Counted from the stretch's first letter, positions 1 through 9,102 are shown. The stretch is DNA of 14,077 bases from an uncultured Oscillospiraceae bacterium (GCA_900545625.1 UQZS01000048.1:1-14077), one strand, 5' to 3'. The notes: generated from the sequence alone by a model not told the origin. Made by a program: numbers and translations.

Positions 1-63
1 CATAAACGCCTCTGCCTCGGCGTCATTTGCAAGCGCGGGGCGCGGCGCGTCAGAATTCCACAT
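1..63 (-). CDS. 5' end of an unidentified gene, cut by the window edge
   Basis: Only the first 21 codons are visible, starting at the ATG on 63-61 and open to the edge. The start overlaps the stop of the upstream CPBP protease gene (50-52) in another frame, and a GGAG lies about 10 bases before the ATG, which suggests a translationally linked downstream gene. The residues begin MWNSDAPRPA and end EAEAFM. An ending in FM after an acidic stretch would be compatible with the N-terminus of a TadA-type tRNA adenosine deaminase (commonly FMxEAL), but this is far too short to decide and I give no function. Confidence 0.4.
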   Translation of the reverse strand, partial: MWNSDAPRPALANDAEAEAFM

Positions 64-1462
64 ATTGAATGGTCTCCAAGACCAGCAGGACAATGGCGAT
101 GATCATGGGCGCGCTGCACAAAAAGGCGCGGTTCTTTTCGCGCGTGTCGAGCTGTGTCTTCGTTTTTGTGAGCGGCACGCGGGCGTAGCGCTTGGCGTAT
201 ACGATCGCGCACACAAGCCCCACGACGAACACCAGCGCCATCATCGCGAGGGTGATGAGCGCCGCCGCCTCTTCGGGCAGCAGGTCATACGCCGCCTCCG
301 AGCAGACCGCGATCAGGTTGTTGCAGAAGTGGATGATCACGCCCGTCCACATGGAGCCCGTGGCGATGACGGCATAGCCGATGGCGAGCCCCGCGATGAA
401 CGCAAAGGGGATCTGCACCATGTTGCCGTGCATGAGCGCGAACACGAACGCCGACATCAGCAGCGCGAATTTATCGCCGTAGCGGCGCAGCGGCTGCATC
501 ACCACCCCGCGCACGGCGAATTCCTCAATGAGCGCGGGCAGGACGGCAGTCTGCAGGATGCGCAGCAAAAACGTCGCGCCGCCCGTGATCGCGAAATCGT
601 CGGTCGGGGAGACAAAGCGGATGCCGAAGATCGATTCGACGAACATGGAAAAGAAATTCGTGGCATAGTTGCCCACCATGCAGCACATCAGCGCGGCAAA
701 GACCAGCAGCGCGGTCACACCGCCGTGCGCGGGCGTGCCGAGGTTCAGCTCGCCGAGCGCCTGCCTTTTGCGCAGGAAGCGGTAGACACAGTAAAACGGG
801 ACGCCGATGACCACGGTGGAATACAGGGCGTTGAAGCAAATATAGAATATGGAATTGGTTTCGTACACCTCAAAAAAGCCCGGGATGAGCGTCAGCGCGA
901 AGCTGATCAGGAACGGCAGCGCCGTGAACGCGATGACGGCAAGCCCCGTGGCGTTGCTGATACGGCGGATCTGCGTCTGGTCGTGCAGTTTTTGCGGCGA
1001 CATATAGACCTTGGTATTCGGCGTCGGCGGCGCATAGCCGTAAGGCGGCTGCCCCTGCCCGTAAGGCGGGCGGGGATTTTGCGGATTCGGCGCGCCGTAG
1101 GGCGGACGCTGCCCGTAGGGGTTCTGCGCACTGTACGGCGGGCGGTTCGCATAGCCCGTGTTTTGGGTATACGGATTCTGCGCACCGTAGGGCGGGCGGT
1201 TCGCGTAGCCTGTATTTTGCGGCTGCTGCGCGGCGTTCGGGTTCTGTGCAGAATACGGGTTCTGCCCCGTGTACGGCGCGCGCGCATAGGGGCTGCCCGT
1301 GTTTTGGCGCTGCCCGGCGGACGGCGCTGCCTGTTCGGGCGTCTTTGCCGTCTGCGGGTTTTGCACAGGCTGTGCAGGCTGCGTGCCCTGCGCGGGCGGA
1401 GCGGTGCCCTGCCCGTTCTGCGCCGCCTGCGGGTTTGGCGTGTTATTTTGCATATTCTCCAT
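50..1462 (-). CDS. CPBP-family intramembrane metalloprotease with Pro/Tyr/Gln-rich N-terminal tail
   Basis: The protein is 470 residues from the chosen start. The C-terminal two thirds are strongly hydrophobic with about eight likely membrane segments and carry the CPBP (CAAX protease and bacteriocin-processing, ABI) motifs: E313-E314-F-A-V-R318, F341xxxH345 and H378xxxN382, the expected glutamate and histidine metal ligands. The first about 150 residues are low complexity, rich in Gln, Asn, Pro and Tyr, with a near-perfect 16-residue repeat (83-98 and 101-116, NTGYANRPPY...AQNPY); this tail probably lies in the cytoplasm and its role is unknown. Family members cleave membrane or prenylated substrates or act in bacteriocin immunity; the substrate here cannot be told. 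An in-frame ATG at 1480 would add six residues, but GGAAGAGAG in 1480-1463 looks like the ribosome site for the ATG at 1462. The gene follows gyrA by 112 bases on the same strand. Confidence 0.88.
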   Translation of the reverse strand: MENMQNNTPNPQAAQNGQGTAPPAQGTQPAQPVQNPQTAKTPEQAAPSAGQRQNTGSPYARAPYTGQNPYSAQNPNAAQQPQNTGYANRPPYGAQNPYTQNTGYANRPPYSAQNPYGQRPPYGAPNPQNPRPPYGQGQPPYGYAPPTPNTKVYMSPQKLHDQTQIRRISNATGLAVIAFTALPFLISFALTLIPGFFEVYETNSIFYICFNALYSTVVIGVPFYCVYRFLRKRQALGELNLGTPAHGGVTALLVFAALMCCMVGNYATNFFSMFVESIFGIRFVSPTDDFAITGGATFLLRILQTAVLPALIEEFAVRGVVMQPLRRYGDKFALLMSAFVFALMHGNMVQIPFAFIAGLAIGYAVIATGSMWTGVIIHFCNNLIAVCSEAAYDLLPEEAAALITLAMMALVFVVGLVCAIVYAKRYARVPLTKTKTQLDTREKNRAFLCSAPMIIAIVLLVLETIQYVEF

Positions 1463-1574
1463 ACGCACACTCTCTTCCATCCGAAATCGCCCGTAGGGCT
1501 TCGCCGGCTGCGCCGACGCTTCTACTCAGATATACCATGTGTTTGCGACGGAATTGTTACGATTTTTGAAACTT

Positions 1575-4133
1575 TTATGCGTTCTGCCCGTCCGCGGCTT
1601 CGGGTTCCGCATTCTCGGCAGGGTTTTCGGCGGTTTCGGGCGTTTGCGCCGCGTCGTCCTTTTCCGATTCATGCTCGGTGACCGAAAGCGTCACGATCTT
1701 TTCGCCCTCTGAGACGCGCATGACGCGCACGCCCTTGGAGGGCCGTGCAAACTCGCTGATGTCGGAGACGGGGATGCGGATGAGAATGCCGTCGGAGGAG
1801 ATCAGGATGACGTCCTCATCGGGCGCGACCATTGTAATGGCTGCCACATCCCCGAAGCGCGCGGTATGGTAGTTGATGAGCCCCTTGCCGCCGCGCGACT
1901 GGATGCGGTAGTTGGAAACGTCGCTTCGTCTGCCGAAGCCGGTTTCGGTGACGGTCAGCACCTTCTTTTCGGGGTCGAGCACGCACATGCCCGCAACGCA
2001 GTCATCCGCCCCCAGGGTGATGGCTTTCACGCCGCGCGCAGTCCTGCCGATGCAGCGCGCATCCGCCTCATGGAAGGCGATGCTCATGCCCTTTTTCGTC
2101 GCGATCATCAGTTTCTGGTTGCCGTCGGTCAGCTTCACCCAGCAAAGCTCGTCGCCCTCGTCAAGATTGATGGCGGCAATGCCGTTTTTGCGTATATTTT
2201 TATACGCGTCAAGCTCGGTGCGCTTGATGATGCCGTGTTTTGTGACCATGCAAAGGTAGCTTGTCTCTTCTGCGCCGAAGTCGGGCACGCGCAGCATGGC
2301 GGTGACATGCTCGTCCGGTGAGAGCGGCAGGATATTGACGATGTTCATCCCGCGGCTTTGGCGGCTGCCCTCGGGGATCTCGTAGCCCTTTAAACGGTAG
2401 ACGCGCCCTAAGGACGTAAAGAACATGATATAATCGTGCGACGAGCAGGTGAACATGGTCTCGGCGATGTCCTCCTCGCGGCGGGTCATGCCCTTGATGC
2501 CCTTGCCGCCGCGGTGCTGCGTCTGATAGGTGTCTACGCTCTGGCGCTTGATGTAGCCCATGTTTGTAAGCGTGTAAACGCAGGTCTCCTCGGGGATGAG
2601 GTCTTCAATATCCACCTCGCCCGAGACACCGACGATCTCGGTGCGGCGCTCGTCGGCGAACTTGTCGCGGATGGCGCAAAGCTCGGTCTTGACGATCTCA
2701 TGCACGCGCGCGTCTGAAGATAGGATGTCCTCAAATTCCGCGATCTTGCGCTGCATCTCCTCGCGCTCGTCTAAAATTTTGCGGATCTCTAAGCCCGCGA
2801 GCTGGCCGAGACGGTAGGCGACGATGGCGGCAGCCTGCACGTCGTCGAAATCGAATTTTTCCATGATCGCGGCTTTCGCTTCGGGGATACCGCCCTTGCA
2901 CGCGCGGATGGTGGCGATAATCTCATCCACGATATCCACGGCGCGCGCAAGACCTTCCAAAATGTGCTCGCGGTCTTTCGCCTTTTTCAGGTCGTACTGC
3001 GTGCGGCGGGTGATGACCTCGCACTGGAACGCGATATATTGCTCCAAGATCTGCTTTAAGGTCAGCGTTTTCGGCTCGCCGTTCACGAGCGCGAGCTGGA
3101 TGATGCCGTAGGAGATCTGCAGCTGCGTATACTGGTACAGATAGTTGAGCACCACCTGTGGGTTAGCGTCGCGTTTCAGATCAATGACCATGCGCATGCC
3201 CTCGCGGCTGGAATAGTCGTTGATGTCGGCAATGCCCTCGACGCGCTTTTCCTTCACAAGGTCGGCGATGGATTCGATCAGCCGCGCCTTGTTGACCTGG
3301 TAGGGAAGCTCCGTGACGACGATGGAAAAACGCCCGGTTTTTTCATTTTCCACGATCTCGGCTCTGGCGCGGACGGTGATCTTGCCGCGGCCCGTGCCGT
3401 AAGCCGCGCGGATGCCCGCGCGCCCCATGATGATGCCCGCCGTCGGGAAGTCGGGGCCCTTGATGCACTCCATGAGCTGTTCCAAAGAGGCGTCTGGGTT
3501 GTCGATGAGCAGGCAGACGCCGTCGATGACCTCGCCGAGGTTGTGCGGCGGGATATTCGTCGCCATGCCGACGGCGATGCCCGTTGAGCCGTTCACAAGC
3601 AGGTTCGGGAAACGGCTGGGCAGCACGACCGGCTCTTTTAAGCGGTCGTCGTAGTTGGGCATGAAATCGACGGTGTCCTTGTCGATATTCGTGAGCATCT
3701 CCATGGAGATCTTGCTCATGCGCGACTCGGTATAGCGGTATGCAGCGGGCGGGTCGCCGTCCACCGAACCGAAGTTGCCGTGGCCGTCTACAAGCATATA
3801 CCGCATGGAAAAGCTCTGCGCCAGGCGCACCATGGCGTCGTATACGGACGCATCGCCGTGCGGGTGGTACCGTCCCAGCACCGAACCGACGGTATCCGCG
3901 CATTTGCGGTACGCCTTTTCGGGATAAAGGTTGTTCTCATACATCGTATAGAGGATGCGCCGGTGCACGGGCTTTAGGCCATCGCGCACATCGGGCAGCG
4001 CGCGGGAGACGATGACCGCCATGGAGTAATCCAAAAAGGATTTTTTCATTTCCTTGTTGATCTCCACGTTGATGATCTTTTGCTGCTCGAACGGGATGTA
4101 TTCCTCATGCGGCGCGTTTTGTTGTTTTTTCAT
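1575..4133 (-). CDS. gyrA: DNA gyrase subunit A
   Basis: This is the breakage-reunion subunit of gyrase, which with GyrB introduces negative supercoils using ATP. At 852 residues it has the usual size. The catalytic arginine-tyrosine is R133-Y134 in AAYRYTE. The winged-helix and tower region is followed by a C-terminal beta-pinwheel with a GyrA box, QHRGGKG at 539-545 (consensus QRRGGKG), which favours GyrA over ParC; a second copy-like motif, QSRGGKG, is at 745-751. In the quinolone-determining region the residue matching E. coli Ser83 is alanine (A95 in [10 protein letters not shown]), while D99 matches Asp87. The last about 30 residues form an acidic, Ala/Pro/Glu-rich tail. A GAGGG ribosome site sits four bases before the ATG. 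The gene lies 604 bases downstream of gyrB, a gap filled by repeats, so co-transcription is uncertain. Confidence 0.98.
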   Translation of the reverse strand: MKKQQNAPHEEYIPFEQQKIINVEINKEMKKSFLDYSMAVIVSRALPDVRDGLKPVHRRILYTMYENNLYPEKAYRKCADTVGSVLGRYHPHGDASVYDAMVRLAQSFSMRYMLVDGHGNFGSVDGDPPAAYRYTESRMSKISMEMLTNIDKDTVDFMPNYDDRLKEPVVLPSRFPNLLVNGSTGIAVGMATNIPPHNLGEVIDGVCLLIDNPDASLEQLMECIKGPDFPTAGIIMGRAGIRAAYGTGRGKITVRARAEIVENEKTGRFSIVVTELPYQVNKARLIESIADLVKEKRVEGIADINDYSSREGMRMVIDLKRDANPQVVLNYLYQYTQLQISYGIIQLALVNGEPKTLTLKQILEQYIAFQCEVITRRTQYDLKKAKDREHILEGLARAVDIVDEIIATIRACKGGIPEAKAAIMEKFDFDDVQAAAIVAYRLGQLAGLEIRKILDEREEMQRKIAEFEDILSSDARVHEIVKTELCAIRDKFADERRTEIVGVSGEVDIEDLIPEETCVYTLTNMGYIKRQSVDTYQTQHRGGKGIKGMTRREEDIAETMFTCSSHDYIMFFTSLGRVYRLKGYEIPEGSRQSRGMNIVNILPLSPDEHVTAMLRVPDFGAEETSYLCMVTKHGIIKRTELDAYKNIRKNGIAAINLDEGDELCWVKLTDGNQKLMIATKKGMSIAFHEADARCIGRTARGVKAITLGADDCVAGMCVLDPEKKVLTVTETGFGRRSDVSNYRIQSRGGKGLINYHTARFGDVAAITMVAPDEDVILISSDGILIRIPVSDISEFARPSKGVRVMRVSEGEKIVTLSVTEHESEKDDAAQTPETAENPAENAEPEAADGQNA

Positions 4134-4146
4134 GGTGTTCCCTCGT

Positions 4147-4209
4147 TTTAGATGTCAGATAGTAGATGTTATTTTAGATGTTAGATGTTAGATATTAGAT
4201 ATTAGACGT
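4147..4209 (+). repeat. Tandem heptamer tract (TTAGATG type) before gyrA
   Basis: Imperfect tandem 7-mers, most regular at the right end, where TTAGATG, TTAGATG, TTAGATA, TTAGATA and TTAGACG follow one another without a break. The tract starts only about 14 bases upstream of the gyrA ATG, so it lies in the gyrA leader if that gene is read from upstream. It is the first of at least eight such tracts in the window and, like most others, is followed by an arm sequence and a GTAG hairpin. Confidence 0.75.
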
Positions 4210-4263
4210 GGGGTGGGGCGGGTCTAAGCGCAACCGCGGCTGCGCGGAAATCGAATGTCTCTT

Positions 4264-4402
4264 GTAGGGCGCGGGCTTGCTCGCGCCGCATAAAGTACAG
4301 AGTTTGATTTTGCTTTCGGGGGTTCTGATAGGGCGTTTTCAGAACAAACAAAACCGGTTTTGCCGCGCTACCGCCCTCGGCGCGAGCAAGCCCGCGCCCT
4401 AC
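4264..4402. repeat. Inverted pair of GTAG-headed REP-like hairpins (BIME-like), class B
   Basis: The left hairpin (4264-4287) reads GTAGGGCGCGGGCTTG then CTCGCGCC; its exact reverse complement is at 4379-4402. Each copy starts with GTAG on its own strand and can fold by itself (GGCGCG with CGCGCC). The two copies face each other across about 90 bases. GTAG or GGAG at the foot of a hairpin is the hallmark of REP sequences moved by RAYT (TnpA_REP) transposases, so I read this as a bacterial interspersed mosaic element; no RAYT gene is in the window. Bases 4210-4263 hold an arm sequence shared with the other copies. Confidence 0.7.
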
Positions 4403-4404
4403 GA

Positions 4405-4456
4405 TCTCTCCCTCCGGCAAAACGGTGTACACACCGTTTTGCCACCTCCCTTGTCA
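4405..4456 (+). repeat. Hairpin element bounded by CTCCCTC/GAGGGAG, copy 1
   Basis: A 12-base-pair stem with a 4-base loop (GGCAAAACGGTG at 4416-4427 with CACCGTTTTGCC at 4432-4443) is flanked by CTCCCTCC on the left and AGAGGGAGG on the right. It is one of several copies of a second repeat family in this gap. There is no T-run after the stem in either direction, so a simple rho-independent terminator is not supported. Confidence 0.65.
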
Positions 4457-4498
4457 GAGGGAGGATATGGTTTGTACAGACTTTCGGCCTTTCTCTTT

Positions 4499-4557
4499 GC
4501 CCCCTCTGACGAGGGGGCTGTCTTGGCGGCGGTCACGTCGCCAAGACTGGGGGAGAG
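4499..4557 (+). repeat. Double-hairpin repeat in the gyrB-gyrA gap
   Basis: Two adjacent stems: GCCCCCTC (4499-4506) with GAGGGGGC (4511-4518), and GTCTTGGCG (4520-4528) with CGCCAAGAC (4539-4547), followed by TGGGGGAGAGA. The pattern of short perfect stems with CTCC/GGAG boundaries matches the neighbouring elements at 4405-4456 and 4579-4696, so it belongs to the same dispersed hairpin family. No protein coding is apparent. Confidence 0.6.
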
Positions 4558-4578
4558 ACAAAGTTTGTACGAAGTTTC

Positions 4579-4696
4579 TCTCCCTCCGGCAAAACGGCAT
4601 ATTTGCCGTTTTGCCACCGCCAACGGCGCCGTCCCCTTTGTCTGCTGCGCAGACATTTCCCCGCACCGCGGGGAATCACCCTCATCAGAGGGAGGA
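4579..4696 (+). repeat. Hairpin element bounded by CTCCCTC/GAGGGAG, long copy
   Basis: The copy opens with CTCTCCCTCC, then a 12-base-pair stem (GGCAAAACGGCA at 4588-4599 with TGCCGTTTTGCC at 4604-4615), a second stem around TGTCTGCTGCGCAGACA, a third around CCCCGCACCGCGGGG, and closes with CAGAGGGAGG. The first stem differs from copy 1 by paired changes that keep the base pairing. A related copy is at 12409-12502, and a shorter one is inserted at 8780-8841. The bases between it and the gyrB stop (4697-4737) show nothing recognisable. Confidence 0.65.
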
Positions 4697-4737
4697 ACGA
4701 GCTTATCGAACTTTTTTAGTTAAATTTTATCTACCGC

Positions 4738-6711
<1,974 letters not shown>

Positions 6712-6720
6712 CTACTCCTT

Positions 6721-6799
6721 TTTTAGATACTGGATTGCAGATGCCGGATTTTAGATGTTCGGACCGGAATTCAGAATACAGACGTTAGATGTCAGATGC
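6721..6799 (+). repeat. Degenerate heptamer tract before gyrB
   Basis: Imperfect 7-mers of the TYAGATG kind, for example TTAGATA, GCAGATG, TTAGATG and TCAGATG, begin just upstream of the gyrB ribosome site. The sequence then passes through an arm (6800-6841) into the left copy of the long inverted repeat. Placement directly before a gene start repeats what is seen at gyrA and recF. Confidence 0.6.
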
Positions 6800-6837
6800 G
6801 GTGGAGGTGGATTTGTTCGAAGCCAAAAGAATCGCGG

Positions 6838-6978
6838 ACCCATAGGGACAGCCCTTGCGGCTGGCCGCTTTTAGATTTTAGATGTTAGATATTAGACATT
6901 AGATACGGTACAGCTAGGGTTACGTATTGCTGCGGCTACGTAGGAAAAATAGCCTTTGCAGTTGTAGGGGCGGGTCTC
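6838..6978 (+). repeat. Left copy of 141-base inverted repeat flanking the origin segment
   Basis: The segment is the reverse complement of 12936-13076 with only two differences by eye (positions near 6842 and 6883). It contains a class D REP-like hairpin (6842-6866; ATAG here, GTAG in the partner), a heptamer tract (6869-6906), an arm (6907-6962) and half of a class A hairpin (6963-6978, GTAGGGGCGGGTCTC). The two copies lie in inverted orientation about 5.96 kb apart and enclose remB, recF, yaaA, dnaN, dnaA and the putative origin. Other repeat copies in the window are much more diverged, so this pair is recent or kept alike by gene conversion. Confidence 0.85.
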
Positions 6979-7018
6979 CGATCAGATGTCAGAAATTAGA
7001 AGCCAGAGGTCAGAGGCG
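6979..7018 (+). repeat. Heptamer tract next to REP pair
   Basis: Degenerate 7-mers (TCAGATG, TCAGAAA, TTAGAAG, then AGAGGTC) follow the half hairpin directly. The same junction of half hairpin and heptads occurs at 12549-12603. The tract leads into arm 2 (7014-7075) of the element whose hairpins are at 7076 and 7220. Confidence 0.6.
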
Positions 7019-7075
7019 GTACAAGCTGGTTTCACGCGTTGCAACGGCTTCGCAGTAAACCGAATATCTTATCCC

Positions 7076-7220
7076 GTAGGGGCGGGTCTCTGCGCCCGCC
7101 CGAGCAAAGTTCGGGAAGAAAACAACTTGTGTCTGTTATAAAAATTGTAATTCTGATATCCGCCGTGACCGATTGGAAAAACCAGCTTTCTTGCGGGCGG
7201 GCACAGAGACCCGCCCCTAC
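7076..7220. repeat. Inverted pair of class A REP-like hairpins with core, minus-oriented element copy
   Basis: The hairpin GTAGGGGCGGGTCTCTG...CCCGCCC is at 7076-7101, and its inverted partner is at 7195-7220. The 93-base core between them matches the reverse complement of the core at 12833-12924 at roughly three quarters of positions, including CTTGTGTCTGTTAT and a CCGATTG block. Arms continue outside: 7014-7075 is arm 2 type and 7221 to about 7290 is arm 1 type (TCTGCTTAAACTTGTAG on the minus strand is shared with 12796 onward). This makes it a full element in the orientation opposite to the other two. The remaining bases to the remB stop (7291-7310) show nothing. Confidence 0.7.
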
Positions 7221-7310
7221 AAGTTTAAGCAGAATTTTAATTGTTTTCGTAACCGTAAGATTACACAAACACTCGACTTTCATGAGGTGTTCCCTTGCTG
7301 TTTCCGCTTT

Positions 7311-7568
7311 CTACTCCCCAAATCCTGTCTTTATCCGCTTGAGCAGCGTGCCGGAGAGCACGGGCGAAATATATACGCGCCGTTTGCCGTTTTCTACCGC
7401 CACGACGAAGGTACGCGGCAGCTCGTAAGACACGGTCACGGCGTCGCCGCCCTTTTCCGCAGCCGAAAGGTATTCGCGTGAATCGCGCATAACGGTGGTG
7501 TTGTCAAGGTCGAACACGCCTAAAATGTCGCGGGCGCGCACAAGGGCGCCGCCGAGGTCAAGCATCAT
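7311..7568 (-). CDS. remB: DUF370 / RemB-like (YaaB) DNA-binding regulator
   Basis: This 85-residue protein starts MMLDLGGALVRARDILGVFD and contains the family blocks ELPRTFVV and RRVYISPVLSGTLLKR. In Bacillus subtilis, RemA and RemB (DUF370) influence biofilm matrix genes; RemA is a DNA-binding, histone-like ring protein. RemB has the recF-gyrB neighbourhood seen here. The chosen start at 7568 overlaps the recF stop as ATGA, with AAGGGGG about nine bases upstream. The longer open frame from 7610 would add 14 residues that overlap recF and do not fit the family start. An ATG one codon later is equally possible. The function in this organism is inferred from family and position only. Confidence 0.85.
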   Translation of the reverse strand: MMLDLGGALVRARDILGVFDLDNTTVMRDSREYLSAAEKGGDAVTVSYELPRTFVVAVENGKRRVYISPVLSGTLLKRIKTGFGE

Positions 7569-8656
7569 AAGAGCTTTCCCCCTTCCACATGGAATGTCCG
7601 CCCTTCGCACAGCCGCAGCACGGCGGTCGGGTCACAGCAGGTGATGAACACCTGCCGCCCGCGGATATGGTTGAGGATGTAATCCTGCCGCCCTTCGTCG
7701 AGCTCGCTCATCACGTCGTCTAAAAGGATGATCGGTTCTTCCCCCGTGACCGTCTTTAAAATATGCGCTTCGGCGAGCTTTAACGAGAGCGCCGCCGAAC
7801 GCTGCTGCCCTTGGGAGCCGAACGACCGTGCCGAAAGGGAATCGATCTGGATGCGAAGATCGTCGCGGTGCGGGCCTATGGAAGTGATGCCGTTCAAAAT
7901 ATCCGTGTGCTGTGCTTCGCCGAGCGCCGTGAACAGCCGTTCGCGGATTCTGTACGCGTCGCCGTCCGTCGTATCGACGTTGCTCGTATAGGTGACGCGC
8001 AAGGTCTCCCGCCCGCCGGAAAGACCGTCGTAAATTTCCGCCGCATGCTCGGAAAGCAGGTTTGTATACGCGACGCGCTCGGAAACGACCGCCGCGCCGT
8101 AGGCGGAGAGCTTTTCATCCCACACGGCAAGCGTGTCCAAAAGCTCCGGGTGGAACTGGATATCTTTGAGCAGCGCGTTTCGCTGCGAAAGCGTGCGGTT
8201 GTATTTGGCAAGCCCCTTTGCATAGGCGGGCTTGAGCTGGCAAAGCGCCGTATCTAAAAACCGGCGGCGCATCAGCGGCCCTTCCTGCACGAGCGACAGG
8301 TGCGCGGGCGCAAAGATCACCGCCGAAAACGCACCGATGAGCTCTGCGGGGGATTGCAGCGTCACGCCGTTTTTCATGGCGGTGCGCTTTTGGTCGATAT
8401 ACAAAAGCACTTCCTGCTCGCGGCCCCCCGCAAAAAAATCCATGGTGTTTTTCGCAAAAGGCGCGTCGAATCCGACCATTTCGCGGTCGCGGCGGCTGCG
8501 AAAGCTCTTGCAGCCGGTAAACAGCCAGATGCACTCCAGCAAATTCGTCTTGCCCTGCGCGTTCTCGCCGAAAATCACATTGACGCCCTCGGCGGGGAAC
8601 AGCTCCATGGCTTCGATATTTCTGAAATTTTCCAAAGCAAGCCGTTTGACAAGCAT
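7565..8656 (-). CDS. recF: DNA replication and repair protein RecF
   Basis: RecF is an SMC-like ATPase that, with RecO and RecR, loads RecA at single-strand gaps and stalled forks. The protein is 363 residues, normal for the family. Visible motifs are Walker A GENAQGKT (30-37), the RecF-specific GPHRDD (261-266), the ABC-type signature SQGQQRS (281-287) and Walker B IILLDD (309-314) followed by VMSELD. The start has a weak ribosome site, GGTG five bases before the ATG. The stop overlaps the remB start by four bases, so the two are translationally coupled. The upstream gap to yaaA is 429 bases and filled by a repeat element, unlike the tight spacing in many Bacillota. Confidence 0.97.
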   Translation of the reverse strand: MLVKRLALENFRNIEAMELFPAEGVNVIFGENAQGKTNLLECIWLFTGCKSFRSRRDREMVGFDAPFAKNTMDFFAGGREQEVLLYIDQKRTAMKNGVTLQSPAELIGAFSAVIFAPAHLSLVQEGPLMRRRFLDTALCQLKPAYAKGLAKYNRTLSQRNALLKDIQFHPELLDTLAVWDEKLSAYGAAVVSERVAYTNLLSEHAAEIYDGLSGGRETLRVTYTSNVDTTDGDAYRIRERLFTALGEAQHTDILNGITSIGPHRDDLRIQIDSLSARSFGSQGQQRSAALSLKLAEAHILKTVTGEEPIILLDDVMSELDEGRQDYILNHIRGRQVFITCCDPTAVLRLCEGRTFHVEGGKLL

Positions 8657-8669
8657 GATTTCACCGCCG

Positions 8670-8727
8670 TTTTAGACGCTGGATTTTTACTAGATACTAG
8701 ATGCTAGATACTAGATGTTAGACGTGG
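8670..8727 (+). repeat. Heptamer tract before recF
   Basis: Regular 7-mers of a TAGATAC/TAGATGC variety (TAGATAC, TAGATGC, TAGATAC, TAGATGT, TAGACGT in a row) start about 14 bases upstream of the recF ATG. They form the left end of a complete mirrored element that ends with inverted heptamers at 9022-9102. Arm 1 follows at 8724-8768. Confidence 0.7.
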
Positions 8728-8768
8728 GATGAGGAAGTTTATGCGAAACCGAAAGACCGATCAAACGC

Positions 8769-8972
8769 GTAGTGGCAGGTGACTCCCTTGTTAAGGGAGA
8801 TGTCCGCGCAGCGGACAAAGGGTTTCCGGAATCCGGAGGATTTCCACGCCTGCCTATAAGAAAGTTGACTTTTGCAATCGGTCATGGCGAAAACAGAATT
8901 GCAGATATATCGGAGTTGCAAGTCTCAGTCTTTTTGCACTTTGCTATGGCAGGCGTGGAAGCCTGCCACTAC
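8769..8972. repeat. Inverted pair of class C REP-like hairpins with core
   Basis: The intact partner is at 8948-8972 and on the minus strand reads GTAGTGGCAGGCTTCCACG then CCTGCC, a GTAG-headed hairpin. The left partner begins GTAGTGGCAGG at 8769-8779 and resumes TTCCACGCCTGCC at 8842-8854, interrupted by a separate insertion. The core (8855-8947) matches the core at 12833-12924 over about 50 bases (TTTTGCAATCGGT and GGCGAAAA blocks), although the hairpins are of a different sequence class. Bases 8973-9021 hold arm 2, inverted. Confidence 0.7.
8780..8841 (-). repeat. Short hairpin element inserted inside a REP arm
   Basis: These 62 bases split an otherwise recognisable class C hairpin. They contain stems CTCCCTTgttAAGGGAG and TGTCCGCgcaGCGGACA plus a TCCGGA repeat. 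The reverse complement (CCCTTTGTCCGCTGCGC...) matches the family at 4579-4696 and 12409-12502, so the insertion is a short member of that second repeat family. It entered after the REP pair formed. Confidence 0.6.
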
Positions 8973-9021
8973 GCGGGATTATTATTGCAGCCGCTGCTAT
9001 GTGTGAACCCTGCCTACACCG

Positions 9022-9102
9022 TATCTGACTTCTGACCTCTGAAATCAGAATTCTGTAAGCCCTCGCCGCTTCTGACTTCTGCATTCTACTTTCTGTCCTC
9101 TG
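9022..9102 (-). repeat. Inverted heptamer tract running into the yaaA 3' end
   Basis: Read on the minus strand, the tract has 7-mers such as GCAGAGG, ACAGAAA, GTAGAAT, GCAGAAG and TCAGAAG. It closes the mirrored element that began at 8670. Its outer end overlaps the last codons of yaaA: the TAG stop at 9088-9086 lies in a GTAGAAT unit. Confidence 0.6.

Noticed and set aside
1493..1520. Another GTAG-headed REP upstream of the CPBP gene
   Set aside because: GTAGGGCTTCGCCGG has only tiny 3-4 base stems and no partner, so it does not match the other hairpins well enough.
65..1681. Open plus-strand frame of 538 codons opposite the CPBP protease and the gyrA end
   Set aside because: It is antisense to two well-supported genes, is extremely rich in Arg/His/Ala as expected of a GC-rich shadow frame, and resembles no family.
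1575..4133. Topoisomerase IV subunit A (parC)
   Set aside because: A GyrA box (QHRGGKG) is present at 539-545 and the gene is next to gyrB beside the origin.
4147..4209. CRISPR array
   Set aside because: The repeat unit is only seven bases and there are no unique spacers or cas genes.
4202..4723. Several overlapping small open frames on both strands in the gyrB-gyrA gap
   Set aside because: They translate the hairpin repeats; the same peptide strings recur wherever the repeats occur, so they follow repeat structure and not a gene.
7032..7428. Open frames over the REP pair next to remB
   Set aside because: They cover hairpins and core of a repeat and run into remB antisense; no ribosome site or family match.
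8772..9035. Plus-strand frame of 87 codons in the recF-yaaA gap
   Set aside because: It lies wholly inside the repeat element and its reading depends on the nested insertion.
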